64,000 nt of DNA, taken from positions 186,001-250,000 of the forward strand of contig NZ_WMIC01000001.1 in NCBI RefSeq assembly GCF_009711135.1, written 5' to 3'. The translations under genes were made by a program, and so were the position numbers. Positions 11,090-21,002 of the stretch are shown one piece after another (position 1 is the first letter of the stretch; every line of letters starts with the position of its first letter). This DNA comes from Flavobacterium sp. LC2016-01. Lineage in GTDB: Bacteria; Bacteroidota; Bacteroidia; Flavobacteriales; Flavobacteriaceae. The notes under the pieces were generated by a model. That model saw only the letters and a list, made by a program, of their open reading frames with translations, was not told the origin of the DNA and made no database searches.

Positions 11090-12286
11090 TTATCTATTGT
11101 TGTATGCCAGTAAAGCCTCTTTTAAGATGTTTACTGCTGTAATTAGATCTTTTTTGTTTAAAACGTAAGCAATTCGAACCTGATTTAATCCCATTCCTGG
11201 AGTCGAATAAAATCCTTTTGCTGGCGCAATCATTACAGTTTCACCGTTTAGGTTGTAGCTTTCTAAAAGCCATTGTGCAAAATCATCTGAATCTGCAATT
11301 GGTAATTGGGCAATGCAGTAAAAAGCACCTTTTGGTTTAGTTACAATAACGCCGTCAATTTTATTTAATTCGGTAATTAAAGTGTCGCGGCGCTCTTTAT
11401 ATTCGGCAATAACTTCATCAAAATAACTTTGAGGAGTGTCAATAGCAGCTTCGCAGGCAATCTGTTCAATTGTCGGCGGACTTAAACGCGCTTGCGCAAA
11501 TTTCATTACTGTTGCTAGAACCTCTTTATTTTTAGTAACCAAACAGCCAATTCTTGCGCCGCACATACTGTAGCGTTTTGAAACAGAGTCAACCATAATA
11601 ACGTTTTGCTGCACATCTTCTAAATTCATTACTGAATAATGCACATCATCACCGTCGTATAAAAATTCACGATATACTTCGTCAGCAATTAAATACAAAT
11701 CATGCTTTTTGATTAAGCCTGCTAATTGTTTAATTTCTGCTTCAGAATATAAGTATCCAGTCGGATTTCCAGGATTGCAAATCAGAATGGCTTTTGTTTT
11801 TGGTGTAATTAATTTTTCAACTTCCTCAATGCTTGGCAATGCAAATGCCGTTTCTATAGTCGAAACTAATGGAACTACAGTTGCACTAGTTGAAGATGCA
11901 AATGCATGATAATTAGCATAGAAAGGTTCTGGAATAATAATTTCATCTCCAGGATCTGTAATTGTGGCCAGTGCAAAAAGTAAGGCTTCAGAACCACCAG
12001 TTGTTACAATGATGTCTTCTGTGTTAACGTTTACATTTTGGCGCTGGTAAAATTTTGCTAATTTTTTTCTATAGCTTTCATATCCGGCTGACGGACTGTA
12101 TTCTATTAGAGTTAAGTCAATATTTTTTACCGCCTCGATGGCCACTTCGGGTGTCTTGATATCCGGTTGACCAATGTTTAAGTGATACACCTTGTGTCCT
12201 TTTTTCTTTGCTAAATCTGCAAAAGGAGCCAGCTTGCGTATCGGAGATTCAGGCATGTTTCTGCCTTTGTGTGAAATTGTTGGCAT
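11090..12286 (-). CDS. Class I/II pyridoxal-phosphate aminotransferase (AspC-like)
   Basis: This is a fold-type I PLP enzyme of 398 residues that probably transfers amino groups between an amino acid and a 2-oxo acid. Motifs are HLNIGQPDIKTP near residue 36, TTGGSEALLFAL for phosphate contact, ICNPGNPTGYLYS, the cofactor lysine in DSVSKRYSMCGARIG near 236, and the C-terminal arginine region NQVRIAYVLN. The whole belongs to the AspC/AlaA group; the exact substrate (aspartate, alanine or aromatic) cannot be read from sequence. It is a single gene transcribed away from the envelope cluster that follows. Confidence 0.9.
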   Translation of the reverse strand: MPTISHKGRNMPESPIRKLAPFADLAKKKGHKVYHLNIGQPDIKTPEVAIEAVKNIDLTLIEYSPSAGYESYRKKLAKFYQRQNVNVNTEDIIVTTGGSEALLFALATITDPGDEIIIPEPFYANYHAFASSTSATVVPLVSTIETAFALPSIEEVEKLITPKTKAILICNPGNPTGYLYSEAEIKQLAGLIKKHDLYLIADEVYREFLYDGDDVHYSVMNLEDVQQNVIMVDSVSKRYSMCGARIGCLVTKNKEVLATVMKFAQARLSPPTIEQIACEAAIDTPQSYFDEVIAEYKERRDTLITELNKIDGVIVTKPKGAFYCIAQLPIADSDDFAQWLLESYNLNGETVMIAPAKGFYSTPGMGLNQVRIAYVLNKKDLITAVNILKEALLAYNNR

Positions 12287-12409
12287 GAGTATAAATTATT
12301 GAAGTGCAAATTTGCATTTTTTTTTCGAATTTAACGTAAACATTATGAGGTGTTATCGAAATGTAACAATTATCAATATTTTTATTAATTTTATATTAAA
12401 ATATTAGCA

Positions 12410-13738
12410 ATGAAAAAATATTTCATGTTGTTTTTTGGGCTTTTGGTATCTTTTAACATTTGGGCTCAAGATGATTTTTTGATACAGGGTCATTCCAGTA
12501 AGATCACAATCCCATTTAAATTGATTAATAATCTTGTTTTTATTCCGATAAAAGTAAACGGAGTTGAATTGAATTTCTTATTGGATTCAGGTGTCGAAGA
12601 AACCATCTTGTTTAGTATGGAAGAACAAAAGAAAGTCAGTTTTAATAATGTTGTAAAAGTAAAATTGAGAGGATTAGGAAGTGAAGAAGAAATCGAAGGA
12701 CTAAAATCAACTAATAATGTTTTTGAAACGCATGGTATAAAATCCAGTAATCATTTGGTTTATATTATTCTGGATCAAAACTTTAACTTATCATCACATA
12801 TTGGGATTCCTGTAAATGGGATAATTGGATATAAGTTTTTTAGAAACAACTTAGTCGAAATTAATTACTCAAAGAAAAGGGTTTACGTTTATCAGAATAA
12901 TAATGAAGTCAGAGAGAAATTGGCTAAGAAATTCAAAGCAATCCCAATTTCAATAGAAAAATCTAAACCTTATATAACAACACAAGCAATTGTTGACAGT
13001 GTTGAGATTCCTGCGAAATTGCTAATTGATATTGGCAACAGTGATGCTTTTTGGATTTTCGAAAATAATAAAATCAAATTGCCTAAAAAAAACTTTCCTG
13101 ATTTTTTAGGAAAAGGATTTAGTGGTGATATTGAAGGGCATCGGGCAAAAATTGCTAAATTTTCTATCGATGAATTTTCTTTTAAAAATCCAATTGTCTC
13201 GTTTCCAGATTCAAGTTCGATTCGAAACGTAAAAATGGTGCCAGGCCGTATAGGTTCAATAGGAGGTGAAGTTTTAAAACGTTTTACTATAGTTTTAGAT
13301 TATGCCGATCAAAAGATGTATCTTAAAAAAAATAATAAATTTTCAGAACCGTTTACTTATAATAAAAGCGGTATTACGGTACAGCATAATGGATTGCAAT
13401 GGGTTCAGGAAACAGTACATTTAGAAACTGTGCAAGTTGCAACAACAATGTCAGATGTTAGTGGTTACGATGGAAAAAAAGATGACAATTTTAAATATAA
13501 GTTTTCATTAAAACCAGTTTACGAAATTGTAAATATTCGGAAAAAATCTGCTGCCGAAAGGTGTGGTCTGCAAAAAGGAGATGTAATTGTCAGCATAAAT
13601 AATGCGATGCCTTATAAATATTCTTTGCAGCAAATAAATAGCCTCTTAAAATCGGAGGAAGATGTCTGGATAACTCTTGAGGTTGAGCGTAATAGCTTGA
13701 TACTAAAATTTAGATTTAAACTTGAAGACGAACTTTAA
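12410..13738 (+). CDS. Exported retropepsin-like aspartyl protease with C-terminal PDZ domain
   Basis: A signal peptide (residues 1-19, ending WAQ) precedes two retropepsin-like halves. The first has the catalytic-type LNFLLDSGVEETIL (Asp59-Ser-Gly). The second has AKLLIDIGNSDAFW (Asp-Ile-Gly, near 200), a D-x-G version. A PDZ domain follows near residues 370-442 (AAERCGLQKGDVIVSINN). This architecture, two aspartyl-protease-like modules plus PDZ, is frequent in Bacteroidota exported proteins, but the substrate is unknown. Because the second motif is DIG rather than D[ST]G, proteolytic activity is probable but not proven. It is a single gene before the T9SS cluster. Confidence 0.82.
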   Translation: MKKYFMLFFGLLVSFNIWAQDDFLIQGHSSKITIPFKLINNLVFIPIKVNGVELNFLLDSGVEETILFSMEEQKKVSFNNVVKVKLRGLGSEEEIEGLKSTNNVFETHGIKSSNHLVYIILDQNFNLSSHIGIPVNGIIGYKFFRNNLVEINYSKKRVYVYQNNNEVREKLAKKFKAIPISIEKSKPYITTQAIVDSVEIPAKLLIDIGNSDAFWIFENNKIKLPKKNFPDFLGKGFSGDIEGHRAKIAKFSIDEFSFKNPIVSFPDSSSIRNVKMVPGRIGSIGGEVLKRFTIVLDYADQKMYLKKNNKFSEPFTYNKSGITVQHNGLQWVQETVHLETVQVATTMSDVSGYDGKKDDNFKYKFSLKPVYEIVNIRKKSAAERCGLQKGDVIVSINNAMPYKYSLQQINSLLKSEEDVWITLEVERNSLILKFRFKLEDEL

Positions 13739-13889
13739 GAGAGGATATTTTAGAAAGTTTTTTTGGGTCATAATCAATAGAATGACTATTTTTGGAAAGT
13801 AAGTACACTTTTGTGATAAAATAATTGTTAAATTGTTTTATTGTTTACATACGTGCTCCTAATTATAATGTTTAGCCAAATATAATTTT

Positions 13890-16520
13890 ATGGTCAAAAA
13901 ATACATTAATTTCCTACGAATCATTCTTTTTTTTATTTTTTTATCTGCAATCCCAAATAAAATTTATGCACAATGTGCGGGTGATGACGGAACTTTAACG
14001 GTTTGTGATATTCCGGCAGCGAGCAGTCAGGCAATTGATTTATATGCGCATCTTACAGGTTCTCCTCTTTCTGGTGGCGTTTGGACAGATGTTGATGGTA
14101 CTGGTGGTTTAGATGTAGATACTGGAATTTTAAATGCACAGCAGATTCGCCAAAGTGGTACTTTCAGATATCTTTATACAGTTGACGGAATTGGTCTTTG
14201 TCCTGATAATACGGCAACAGTTACGGTAACCATTGGTGGCTATTCTGGAGTGACTTCTCCAAATGTTTCTGTCTGCAGTGCAGTTGGTGAGTTTAATCTT
14301 TTTTCTGCTTTTAACGGAGTATATATTAGTCCACACTCAAATGGACAATGGCATAATGATACTACAAATCAAAATGTAAGAGCTATTGTGAATGTTTCAG
14401 ATATGCAGGGAACTTTTCAGTACACATACACTATGCCTGCAATAGGAACTTGTCCAGCTATGTCTTCGACTGCGGTTGTAACCATTTTTAGGGCACCTAA
14501 ATCTGGTACTGGTCAAACGCTGCGATTGTGTGCAAGCGACGGTTTGTCAGCTTATACGGATTATGATTTAAATAATCTGATTTCTGGACAAGATGCTGGA
14601 GGAACATGGACTGAAGCTAGTAATACCGGCGAGCTGACTTATCTAGGCGATCATTTTGTTAATGTTCAGAGAATTTACACGAATCGTGGAAAAGGAAGCT
14701 ATAGTTATAATTATACAGTAAAATCTAATAATCCAATTTGTTCAGATGAGCAGACAACTGTTCGAATCGTTTTGGAGGAAAAACTTGATTTTACAGGCGC
14801 AGAACTTAAAATTGTTGATAACAATATATGTGAAACAGCAATACCTACAGCCACATATACAGCCACAATTAAAAAAGGAGCAGCTGCGATACCAAATGGT
14901 GATTATAATGTTTCATTTACGGTTTCCGGGCCAAACGGCGGAAGTGAAACAGTGCCAGGAAACTTTATTAATGGTATTTTTGTTTTCCCTTTAAAATCAG
15001 ATTATTTTCAAAAAGTTGGTAACTACACTGTAACAGTTACAAATATATATGACACAAATAGTGTTAGAGCATGTCGAAACATAATTAACAATCTTTCAGA
15101 AGTTGTAAAAATATTCCCAATTCCAGATTTGGCAGGTGCAAAAATACCACCTGTAAGCACCTGTCAAAATACAATTACTGAAGTTACAATTAAGGATGCT
15201 GTAAAAATTGTTGATGGAACTTATGATATTCTTTACAACATTTCCGGTGCTAATAATGCTTCATCTCAAACAGCATCTGCTACTTTTTCTGGAGGTAATG
15301 CAATTTTTTATATTCCTGCAATTTTAAGTTCACAGAGCGGAAGCGGAACCATTCAAATTGTTAAAATCACTCATACAGTTTCTGGTTGTACAAATTCATC
15401 TAATGTGTCAGGCGATATTACCGTAAACCCTTTGCCTAATACTTCAAATTTAAGAATACAAGTTGCACCAGTTTGTTTTGGATCTGTTGTTACAGCTTCG
15501 GTTACGGGCTTAGGAACTTTGACAGATGTTACTTTGTCATACACACTTTCTGGAGCTAATACTGCGACAGTACAAACAATTGCGTTGTCTCCAGTAAGCG
15601 GAAATGCAAGTTTTGTTATTCCTGCTGCTCTGCTTGTCAATACTGGTTCAACGACAATTAGAGTTTCTAATTTAAAAAATAATATTACGAGCTGTGAGAG
15701 CGCTGTAACTGGTATTGCAGCAACATTTGCAATAAATCCTATTCCAGTTGCGCCAACAGTTGCTGACCAATCTTTTTGCAAGTCTGATAATGCTATTATT
15801 GGTAATTTGGTACCAAATGGAACACAGTTTAAATGGTATAATTCACCAACATTGACAACACCTCTTGCAAATACTTATGTGCTTAAAAGTGAAACGTATT
15901 ATGTTACCGAAACTACTTTATCATGTACTTCTGCTGCAACAATGTTTAAGGTTGTCATTAGAGATACTCCTGCACCTGAATTAAATACAGATGGTCAGAA
16001 TTTTTGCGGTTTAGATGCTCCAACACTTGCTAATTTATCAAATAATACAAATGTCCCATCTTCTGTAGTTTGGTATGATGCGCCTAAAGGAGGAACGCTT
16101 TTGCCTGCTTCAACTCTTTTAGTCGATAAAAAAAAATATTACGGATTTGACTTTTCGACCACCGAAAATTGTCTTTCTTATGAAAGCCTGGAAGTTGTTG
16201 TTTCATTAACCGATTGCGATACTGTACCACCTGATTTCTTTATTCCTGACGGATTTTCTCCAAATGGTGATGGAATAAATGACACTTTCGTGATACCTAA
16301 CATTGATTTTTTATTTCCTGATTATTATCTGCAAATTTTCAATAGATACGGAAACAGAATGTACGAAGGATTTAAAGACAAAGCAGGTTGGGATGGTACC
16401 AACTGGCAGACAGGCGGATTTGCTCATGGAATAGCGCCAAACGGAGTTTATTTTTATACGCTTCAATTTAATAAAGGCAATAAACCTCCAATTCAAGGAC
16501 GCCTTTATTTAAACCGATAA
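13890..16520 (+). CDS. Secreted adhesin-like protein with T9SS type B sorting domain
   Basis: The 876-residue protein has a signal peptide (hydrophobic stretch at residues 8-27, cleavage near IYAQ). A chain of Ig/cadherin-like beta repeats rich in Thr, Asn and paired cysteines fills residues 30-780. The C-terminal domain from about residue 785 reads FIPDGFSPNGDGINDTFVIP and then LQIFNRYGNRMYEG and GWDGTNW, ending RLYLNR. That is the gliding-motility-associated (type B) C-terminal domain recognised by the type IX secretion system. The two genes that follow encode SprF/PorP-like and OmpA-like proteins, the usual partners of SprB-like surface proteins. I infer a cell-surface role; it is much smaller than SprB itself. 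Confidence 0.88.
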   Translation: MVKKYINFLRIILFFIFLSAIPNKIYAQCAGDDGTLTVCDIPAASSQAIDLYAHLTGSPLSGGVWTDVDGTGGLDVDTGILNAQQIRQSGTFRYLYTVDGIGLCPDNTATVTVTIGGYSGVTSPNVSVCSAVGEFNLFSAFNGVYISPHSNGQWHNDTTNQNVRAIVNVSDMQGTFQYTYTMPAIGTCPAMSSTAVVTIFRAPKSGTGQTLRLCASDGLSAYTDYDLNNLISGQDAGGTWTEASNTGELTYLGDHFVNVQRIYTNRGKGSYSYNYTVKSNNPICSDEQTTVRIVLEEKLDFTGAELKIVDNNICETAIPTATYTATIKKGAAAIPNGDYNVSFTVSGPNGGSETVPGNFINGIFVFPLKSDYFQKVGNYTVTVTNIYDTNSVRACRNIINNLSEVVKIFPIPDLAGAKIPPVSTCQNTITEVTIKDAVKIVDGTYDILYNISGANNASSQTASATFSGGNAIFYIPAILSSQSGSGTIQIVKITHTVSGCTNSSNVSGDITVNPLPNTSNLRIQVAPVCFGSVVTASVTGLGTLTDVTLSYTLSGANTATVQTIALSPVSGNASFVIPAALLVNTGSTTIRVSNLKNNITSCESAVTGIAATFAINPIPVAPTVADQSFCKSDNAIIGNLVPNGTQFKWYNSPTLTTPLANTYVLKSETYYVTETTLSCTSAATMFKVVIRDTPAPELNTDGQNFCGLDAPTLANLSNNTNVPSSVVWYDAPKGGTLLPASTLLVDKKKYYGFDFSTTENCLSYESLEVVVSLTDCDTVPPDFFIPDGFSPNGDGINDTFVIPNIDFLFPDYYLQIFNRYGNRMYEGFKDKAGWDGTNWQTGGFAHGIAPNGVYFYTLQFNKGNKPPIQGRLYLNR

Positions 16521-16551
16521 TTCCATTTTGCAATATTTTAATATAATTCAA

Positions 16552-17481
16552 ATGAAAAAAATAATACTCTACATAACTTTTCTCTTTTGCTTTACGACTG
16601 TTTCTGCACAACAGGATCCTGAATATACACACTATATGTACAATATGAGTGTTGTAAATCCGGCCTATGCAACTGGAACTCCTTTAATGATGAATTTTGG
16701 AGGATTATACAGAACCCAATGGGTTGGGGCAGTAGGAGCGCCAAAAACCTTTACTTTTTTTGGACATACTGCTTTATCTGAAAAAGTTGAAGTGGGTCTT
16801 TCATTGATTTCTGATGATATTGGCGATGGTGCAAAAAAGGAGAATAATATTTATGCTGATTTTGCCTATGTATTGAATTTAGGGGGAAAAAATAAACTTT
16901 CACTGGGTTTAAAAGCGGGAGTTTCATCAATGCAGACTAATTTTAACGGATTTAAATTTAGCGATCCTGCAACTGATTTTGCTTTTTCGGAAAATATAAA
17001 TGCAACGAAACCTAATATTGGTGTCGGAGCTTATTATTTTAGAGATAATTTATATATCGGATTTTCTGCTCCAAATTTGATAAAATCTAAATATATCGAA
17101 GAAAAATCAGGAGTAAATGCTTTTGGTTCAGAAGAAATACACATGTTTTTTACCGGAGGATATGTTTTTCAAATCAATGATAATTTGAAATTCAAACCAG
17201 CTTTTATGACAAGATTTGTAAAAGCAGCTCCTGTTTCTATTGATTTGAGTGCGAATATTTTGTACAACGAAAAGTTTGAGCTTGGTGCGGCATACAGAAT
17301 CGATGATTCGGTAAGTGCTTTGTTTAATTTTAATGTTACGCCATCGCTTAGAGTTGGTTATGCCTACGATTATACACTTTCAAATTTAGGTCAGTTTAAT
17401 TCAGGGACGCATGAAATTATGCTTCTGTTCGATTTAGATTTATTAGGTAAAGGATACGATAAATCCCCTAGATTCTTTTAA
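16552..17481 (+). CDS. PorP/SprF family type IX secretion outer-membrane protein
   Basis: PorP/SprF proteins are outer-membrane barrels that escort T9SS type B cargo to the surface. I start at the ATG at 16552, giving about 309 residues with a clean signal peptide (MKKIILYITFLFCFTTVSAQ). A longer frame from a TTG at 16528 adds eight residues without a function. Family features are QDPEYTHYMYNMSVVNPAYA near the mature N-terminus, LYRTQWVGAVGAPKT, and repeated amphipathic strands ending SGTHEIMLLFD. The stop is one base before the next ATG, so it is translationally linked to the OmpA-like gene. It sits directly behind its probable substrate. Confidence 0.9.
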   Translation: MKKIILYITFLFCFTTVSAQQDPEYTHYMYNMSVVNPAYATGTPLMMNFGGLYRTQWVGAVGAPKTFTFFGHTALSEKVEVGLSLISDDIGDGAKKENNIYADFAYVLNLGGKNKLSLGLKAGVSSMQTNFNGFKFSDPATDFAFSENINATKPNIGVGAYYFRDNLYIGFSAPNLIKSKYIEEKSGVNAFGSEEIHMFFTGGYVFQINDNLKFKPAFMTRFVKAAPVSIDLSANILYNEKFELGAAYRIDDSVSALFNFNVTPSLRVGYAYDYTLSNLGQFNSGTHEIMLLFDLDLLGKGYDKSPRFF

Positions 17482-17482
17482 A

Positions 17483-19624
17483 ATGAAAAATATGAAAAAA
17501 CTCCTAGTTATTATATTCGTATTTTCAATACAATTTATAAACGCCCAAGATAAAGAATTGGCCAGAGCCAAACGATTCTTTGATAAAACATATTATGCCG
17601 AATCGATTATTCTGTATGAAAAATTAGCTGAAGAAAATCCTTCACAGGAAGTAATTAAAAACCTGGCAGACTCTTATTATTATAGCAATAATTTAGTGAA
17701 AGCACAGCGTTATTATAGGTTGTTATTTCAAAATTATAATAAGGATTTAAATCGTGAATATTATTTTAGATACGCTCAGACCTTAAAAGCAACCAATAGT
17801 TATGCCGATGCAAATGCGGCGCTGAAACAATATTATGCTTCTTCGACTACCAGCAAAGATTCTGTTTATTTTCAAAAAGAACTGAAAGAACTTGAAAATG
17901 TTTCGGCAATAGGAAACCGATTTGAAATAAAAAATCTGGCTTTAAACACACCAAATTCTGAATTTGGAGCTGTTAAATACAACGATAATTTGGTTTTTGC
18001 TGCCGTAAAATTGAAACCGGGATTATTTGATAAAAAGTTTAAATGGGACAATGAAACGTATTTAAATTTAGTTGCTGTTCCTTTAAATGAAATCAATGCA
18101 GCTGAACCAAACATTAATTACTTTGCTTCAGAGTTAAAAACAGGAATGCACGAATCAAATGCAGTTTTTACAAAAGATGGAAAAACGGTTTATTTTACCC
18201 GAAACAATTCAAAAAATAAAACAAGAAAAACAAACGATCAGAAAGTTTCGAATCTTCAAATTTTCAAAGCCGAATTAGTTGATGGAAAATGGACAAATGT
18301 TATATCGCTTCCGTTCAATAGTCCAAATTATTCGGTGGAACATCCAGCTTTGAGTGTTGACGAAAAAGTGTTGTATTTTTCTTCGGATATGCCTGGATCT
18401 GTTGGCTCTTTTGATATTTATTCGGTGAACATTAATAAAGGCGCATTTGACACTCCAAAGAATTTAGGGCCAATTGTCAATACCGATAAAAGAGAACAGT
18501 TTCCTTTTGTGGCTGCTGATAATAAACTTTATTTTTCTTCAGATGGACATTTAGGTTACGGATCGCTTGATGTTTTTGTTTCAGAAATTAACGGAAATGA
18601 ATATTCTGAACCCGTAAATATCGGATTGCCTCTAAATTCTAATTTAGATGATTTTTCTTTTTATATTGATGTAAATACCAAAGAAGGTTTTTTTGCTTCA
18701 AATAGAGAAGGCGGAAAAGGAAGCGACGATATTTATCAATTTAAAGAAACAAAAGAATTAATTGTTGAAGACTGTAAACAGTTTATTGCTGGAACAATTA
18801 CGGATGTTGATACAAATTTAGCACTAGAAAATGCAACAGTAATGCTGCAGGATGCTGATAAAAAAACATTGAATACCATTACAACTTTGGCAGACGGGAA
18901 ATTCAGTTTTACAGTTGCCTGTGAAAGTATTTATACAGTGGTTGCTTTTAAAGAAAAATACACCAACGAATCTAAAACACTGACCATCGGAAAAATTAGA
19001 AATGTTACTAACGACGGTTCATTGGCACTTAAATCTTTAGAAGCAATTAAATTAGAAGAAAAACAACTTGCCGAAAACAAAAGGAAACAGGAACTTATTT
19101 TAGAAGAAGAAAATAAGAAAAAAGAAGCATTGGCAATTATTGCTTTAAATGAAGCAGCGAAAAAAGCAAAAGCTGATGAAATAAAAGCGGAAGAAGTCAA
19201 GAAAAAAGAGAAAGTAACGGAGATTTTAAAACAGGAAAAAGATGTTGTAAAAGACGATAAGGACCGATTAATTATCAAAACAGATCCTATTTATTTTGAT
19301 TACAATATGTGGTATATCCGTAAAGAATCAAAAGTTGTTTTGGGCAGAGTAGTAGCTTTGATGAACAAATATCCAGGAATGGTCATCGAGATTGGTTCTC
19401 ATACAGACTCTAGAGGAAATGCTAAATTTAATGAAGAACTGTCTCAAAAAAGAGCAAACTCGACAAGAGAGTTTATAATCCAGTCGGGAATAAACGCTAG
19501 TCGAGTTTCGGCCAAAGGTTATGGAGAATCGGTGCCAATTATAAAATGCAAAACAGACGATGCCTGTTCAGAAGAAGACCACGAATTAAACAGAAGATCA
19601 GAATTTGTAATTAAGAAACTGTAG
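17483..19624 (+). CDS. TPR/PD40-repeat protein with C-terminal OmpA peptidoglycan-binding domain
   Basis: The 713-residue protein has a signal peptide (cleavage after INAQ), TPR-like helices (residues 25-125) and PD40 beta-propeller repeats (about 200-420; VYFTRNNSKN, LYFSSDMPGSVGSFDIYSV, LYFSSDGHLGYGSLDVFV, FFASNREGGKGSDDIY). A CarboxypepD_reg-like beta domain (about 430-510), a Lys/Glu coiled coil (about 525-590) and an OmpA domain follow. The OmpA domain has EIGSHTDSRGNAKFNEELSQ, with RANSTREFIIQSG and KGYGE (603-713). It matches the third member of adhesin-SprF-OmpA triads and the PorE-like anchors of T9SS-linked complexes. I infer that it ties the outer-membrane assembly to peptidoglycan. 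The gene starts one base after the SprF-like stop. Confidence 0.88.
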   Translation: MKNMKKLLVIIFVFSIQFINAQDKELARAKRFFDKTYYAESIILYEKLAEENPSQEVIKNLADSYYYSNNLVKAQRYYRLLFQNYNKDLNREYYFRYAQTLKATNSYADANAALKQYYASSTTSKDSVYFQKELKELENVSAIGNRFEIKNLALNTPNSEFGAVKYNDNLVFAAVKLKPGLFDKKFKWDNETYLNLVAVPLNEINAAEPNINYFASELKTGMHESNAVFTKDGKTVYFTRNNSKNKTRKTNDQKVSNLQIFKAELVDGKWTNVISLPFNSPNYSVEHPALSVDEKVLYFSSDMPGSVGSFDIYSVNINKGAFDTPKNLGPIVNTDKREQFPFVAADNKLYFSSDGHLGYGSLDVFVSEINGNEYSEPVNIGLPLNSNLDDFSFYIDVNTKEGFFASNREGGKGSDDIYQFKETKELIVEDCKQFIAGTITDVDTNLALENATVMLQDADKKTLNTITTLADGKFSFTVACESIYTVVAFKEKYTNESKTLTIGKIRNVTNDGSLALKSLEAIKLEEKQLAENKRKQELILEEENKKKEALAIIALNEAAKKAKADEIKAEEVKKKEKVTEILKQEKDVVKDDKDRLIIKTDPIYFDYNMWYIRKESKVVLGRVVALMNKYPGMVIEIGSHTDSRGNAKFNEELSQKRANSTREFIIQSGINASRVSAKGYGESVPIIKCKTDDACSEEDHELNRRSEFVIKKL

Positions 19625-19722
19625 ATTTTCTAAAAAACATAAATTTAATTAAGAAGCCTTTTTTTTGGCTTCTTTTTTATTTAATTTTATAAAATAACCG
19701 TATCAAAATAAAATATCAAATT

Positions 19723-20208
19723 ATGAAAAAATTAGCCTTATCATGTTTGCTTATTACTTGCATTGGATTCCAAAGCTGTAAAAATGAAGAAAAACAAAAA
19801 GAAATTGAAGCAGCAAAAGCCGAAGGCGAAAAGGTTGTCAGCAGTGAATGTTATCAGGCAATTTATGAAAAAGACACGCTTCAGTTAAAGTTAAATACTT
19901 TAAAGAATGGGAAAATAGCTGGAAATATGATCATGAAAGTGGCTCAGGCGACAGAAACAACCGGTGAGATTGCTGGAGAATTTCACGGAGATACTTTGTT
20001 TGCTGATTACACTTTTGTTGAAGTAACCAATAAAAACAAAACGTTCAAAAACCCAATGGCATTTTTAAAACGAGACAAAAAGCTTATTTTAGGAAAGGGA
20101 GAGATGCAGACTACAATGGGAGTTACCTATTTGCTAAAAGACAAACCAATCGATTTTGACCGTGTAAAATATAAATTTGACAGTGCAGAATGCGCTGATA
20201 AAAAATAA
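19723..20208 (+). CDS. Predicted lipoprotein of unknown function
   Basis: The 161-residue product has a lipoprotein signal (MKKLALSCLLITCIGFQSCK; lipobox cysteine at 19). A Lys/Glu-rich linker follows, then a small beta-rich domain with conserved-looking phrases (YEKDTLQLKLNTLKNGKIAG, GEFHGDTLFADYTF). No enzyme motif is visible. It is separated from the T9SS triad by about 100 bp and closed by a bidirectional terminator. Function unknown. Confidence 0.8.
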   Translation: MKKLALSCLLITCIGFQSCKNEEKQKEIEAAKAEGEKVVSSECYQAIYEKDTLQLKLNTLKNGKIAGNMIMKVAQATETTGEIAGEFHGDTLFADYTFVEVTNKNKTFKNPMAFLKRDKKLILGKGEMQTTMGVTYLLKDKPIDFDRVKYKFDSAECADKK

Positions 20209-20277
20209 AGAAGATTTTGCGTTTAACGATCTTTTTCAAAGTTCTAAACTTTGACAAAGATTTGACAATGCTGAAAT

Positions 20278-20313
20278 AAAAAAGCCGTTTCTAAATTTCA
20301 GAAACGGCTTTTT
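20278..20313. terminator. Bidirectional terminator between lipoprotein and DUF1573 genes
   Basis: AAGCCGTTTCT (20282-20292) pairs with AGAAACGGCTT (20300-20310), with A-run and T-run on either side. It serves the two convergent genes. Confidence 0.9.
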
Positions 20314-20335
20314 GTATTTTAAGATTTTAATTTAT

Positions 20336-20716
20336 TTATAAAACTTCACCTTTAATTTTTAAGGCTACTCTTCCGTCAGGATAGTTGACAGCATTGGTTT
20401 CAACCGTAATCGTTTTACGGATTGGGCCGGAAGTCATATTGTATTTAACGTCAATTTTTCCTTTTTTGCCAGGCTGTATAGCATCGGCAGGTTTAGTAAC
20501 TACGATAGAACTTACGGTTGATTCAGCACCTGTAATTACCAGTGGGGCATCGCCGGTATTGGTGAATTCAAAAGAGCGGACTCCGTTATCACCTTTAGAA
20601 ATTTTTCCATAATCAATAGTATTGTCTTGGGCTGCAAATTCAATTTTTGGGCCGTTTTGCGCATAACCGATTGCAGAAAACAATACGATTGCAATAAAAG
20701 AGGCAACATTTTTCAT
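20336..20716 (-). CDS. DUF1573 family exported protein
   Basis: The 126-residue protein has a signal peptide ending GYAQ and one DUF1573 domain, an Ig-like fold common in Bacteroidota. The pattern is clear: IDYGKISKGDNGVRSFEFTN, TGDAPLVITGAESTVSS, then PGKKGKIDVKYN and KTITVETNA. The molecular role of this family is not established; it is periplasmic or surface-exposed. It is transcribed alone. Confidence 0.88.
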   Translation of the reverse strand: MKNVASFIAIVLFSAIGYAQNGPKIEFAAQDNTIDYGKISKGDNGVRSFEFTNTGDAPLVITGAESTVSSIVVTKPADAIQPGKKGKIDVKYNMTSGPIRKTITVETNAVNYPDGRVALKIKGEVL

Positions 20717-20858
20717 TTGAAATTATTTTAAATTGTAAGTAAATATACATTCTTTTAATTAACACACAAATTAATAATTCGCTTTTTATAGTGTCTTTAA
20801 TTATTTACTTTTGCTGTCAGTTATAATTACAAAAATTGAACCAAATTTTTGTTTAACT

Positions 20859-20994
20859 GTTTAATCGTTTATTTGTTTAATCGTAATGATGGATTTGTAA
20901 ATGATGTTTTTAAAACAGAAAAACAATTAAATGAATCAATTTATATTCTAATGATCAAAACCGATTAAACGGTTAAACAAATAAACGATTAAAC
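20859..20994. repeat. 22-bp perfect inverted repeat in the valS leader
   Basis: The arm at 20859-20880 (GTTTAATCGTTTATTTG...) is the exact reverse complement of 20973-20994. The right arm ends eight bases before the valS ATG, so folding would bury the translation start region. A second partial copy of the left arm begins at 20851. It may be a dispersed repeat or a leader structure. Confidence 0.7.
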
Positions 20995-21002
20995 ATATAT
21001 AA

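Noticed and set aside
16528..16551. TTG start giving a longer SprF-like protein
   Set aside because: The ATG at 16552 starts a clean signal peptide; the extra eight residues have no role.
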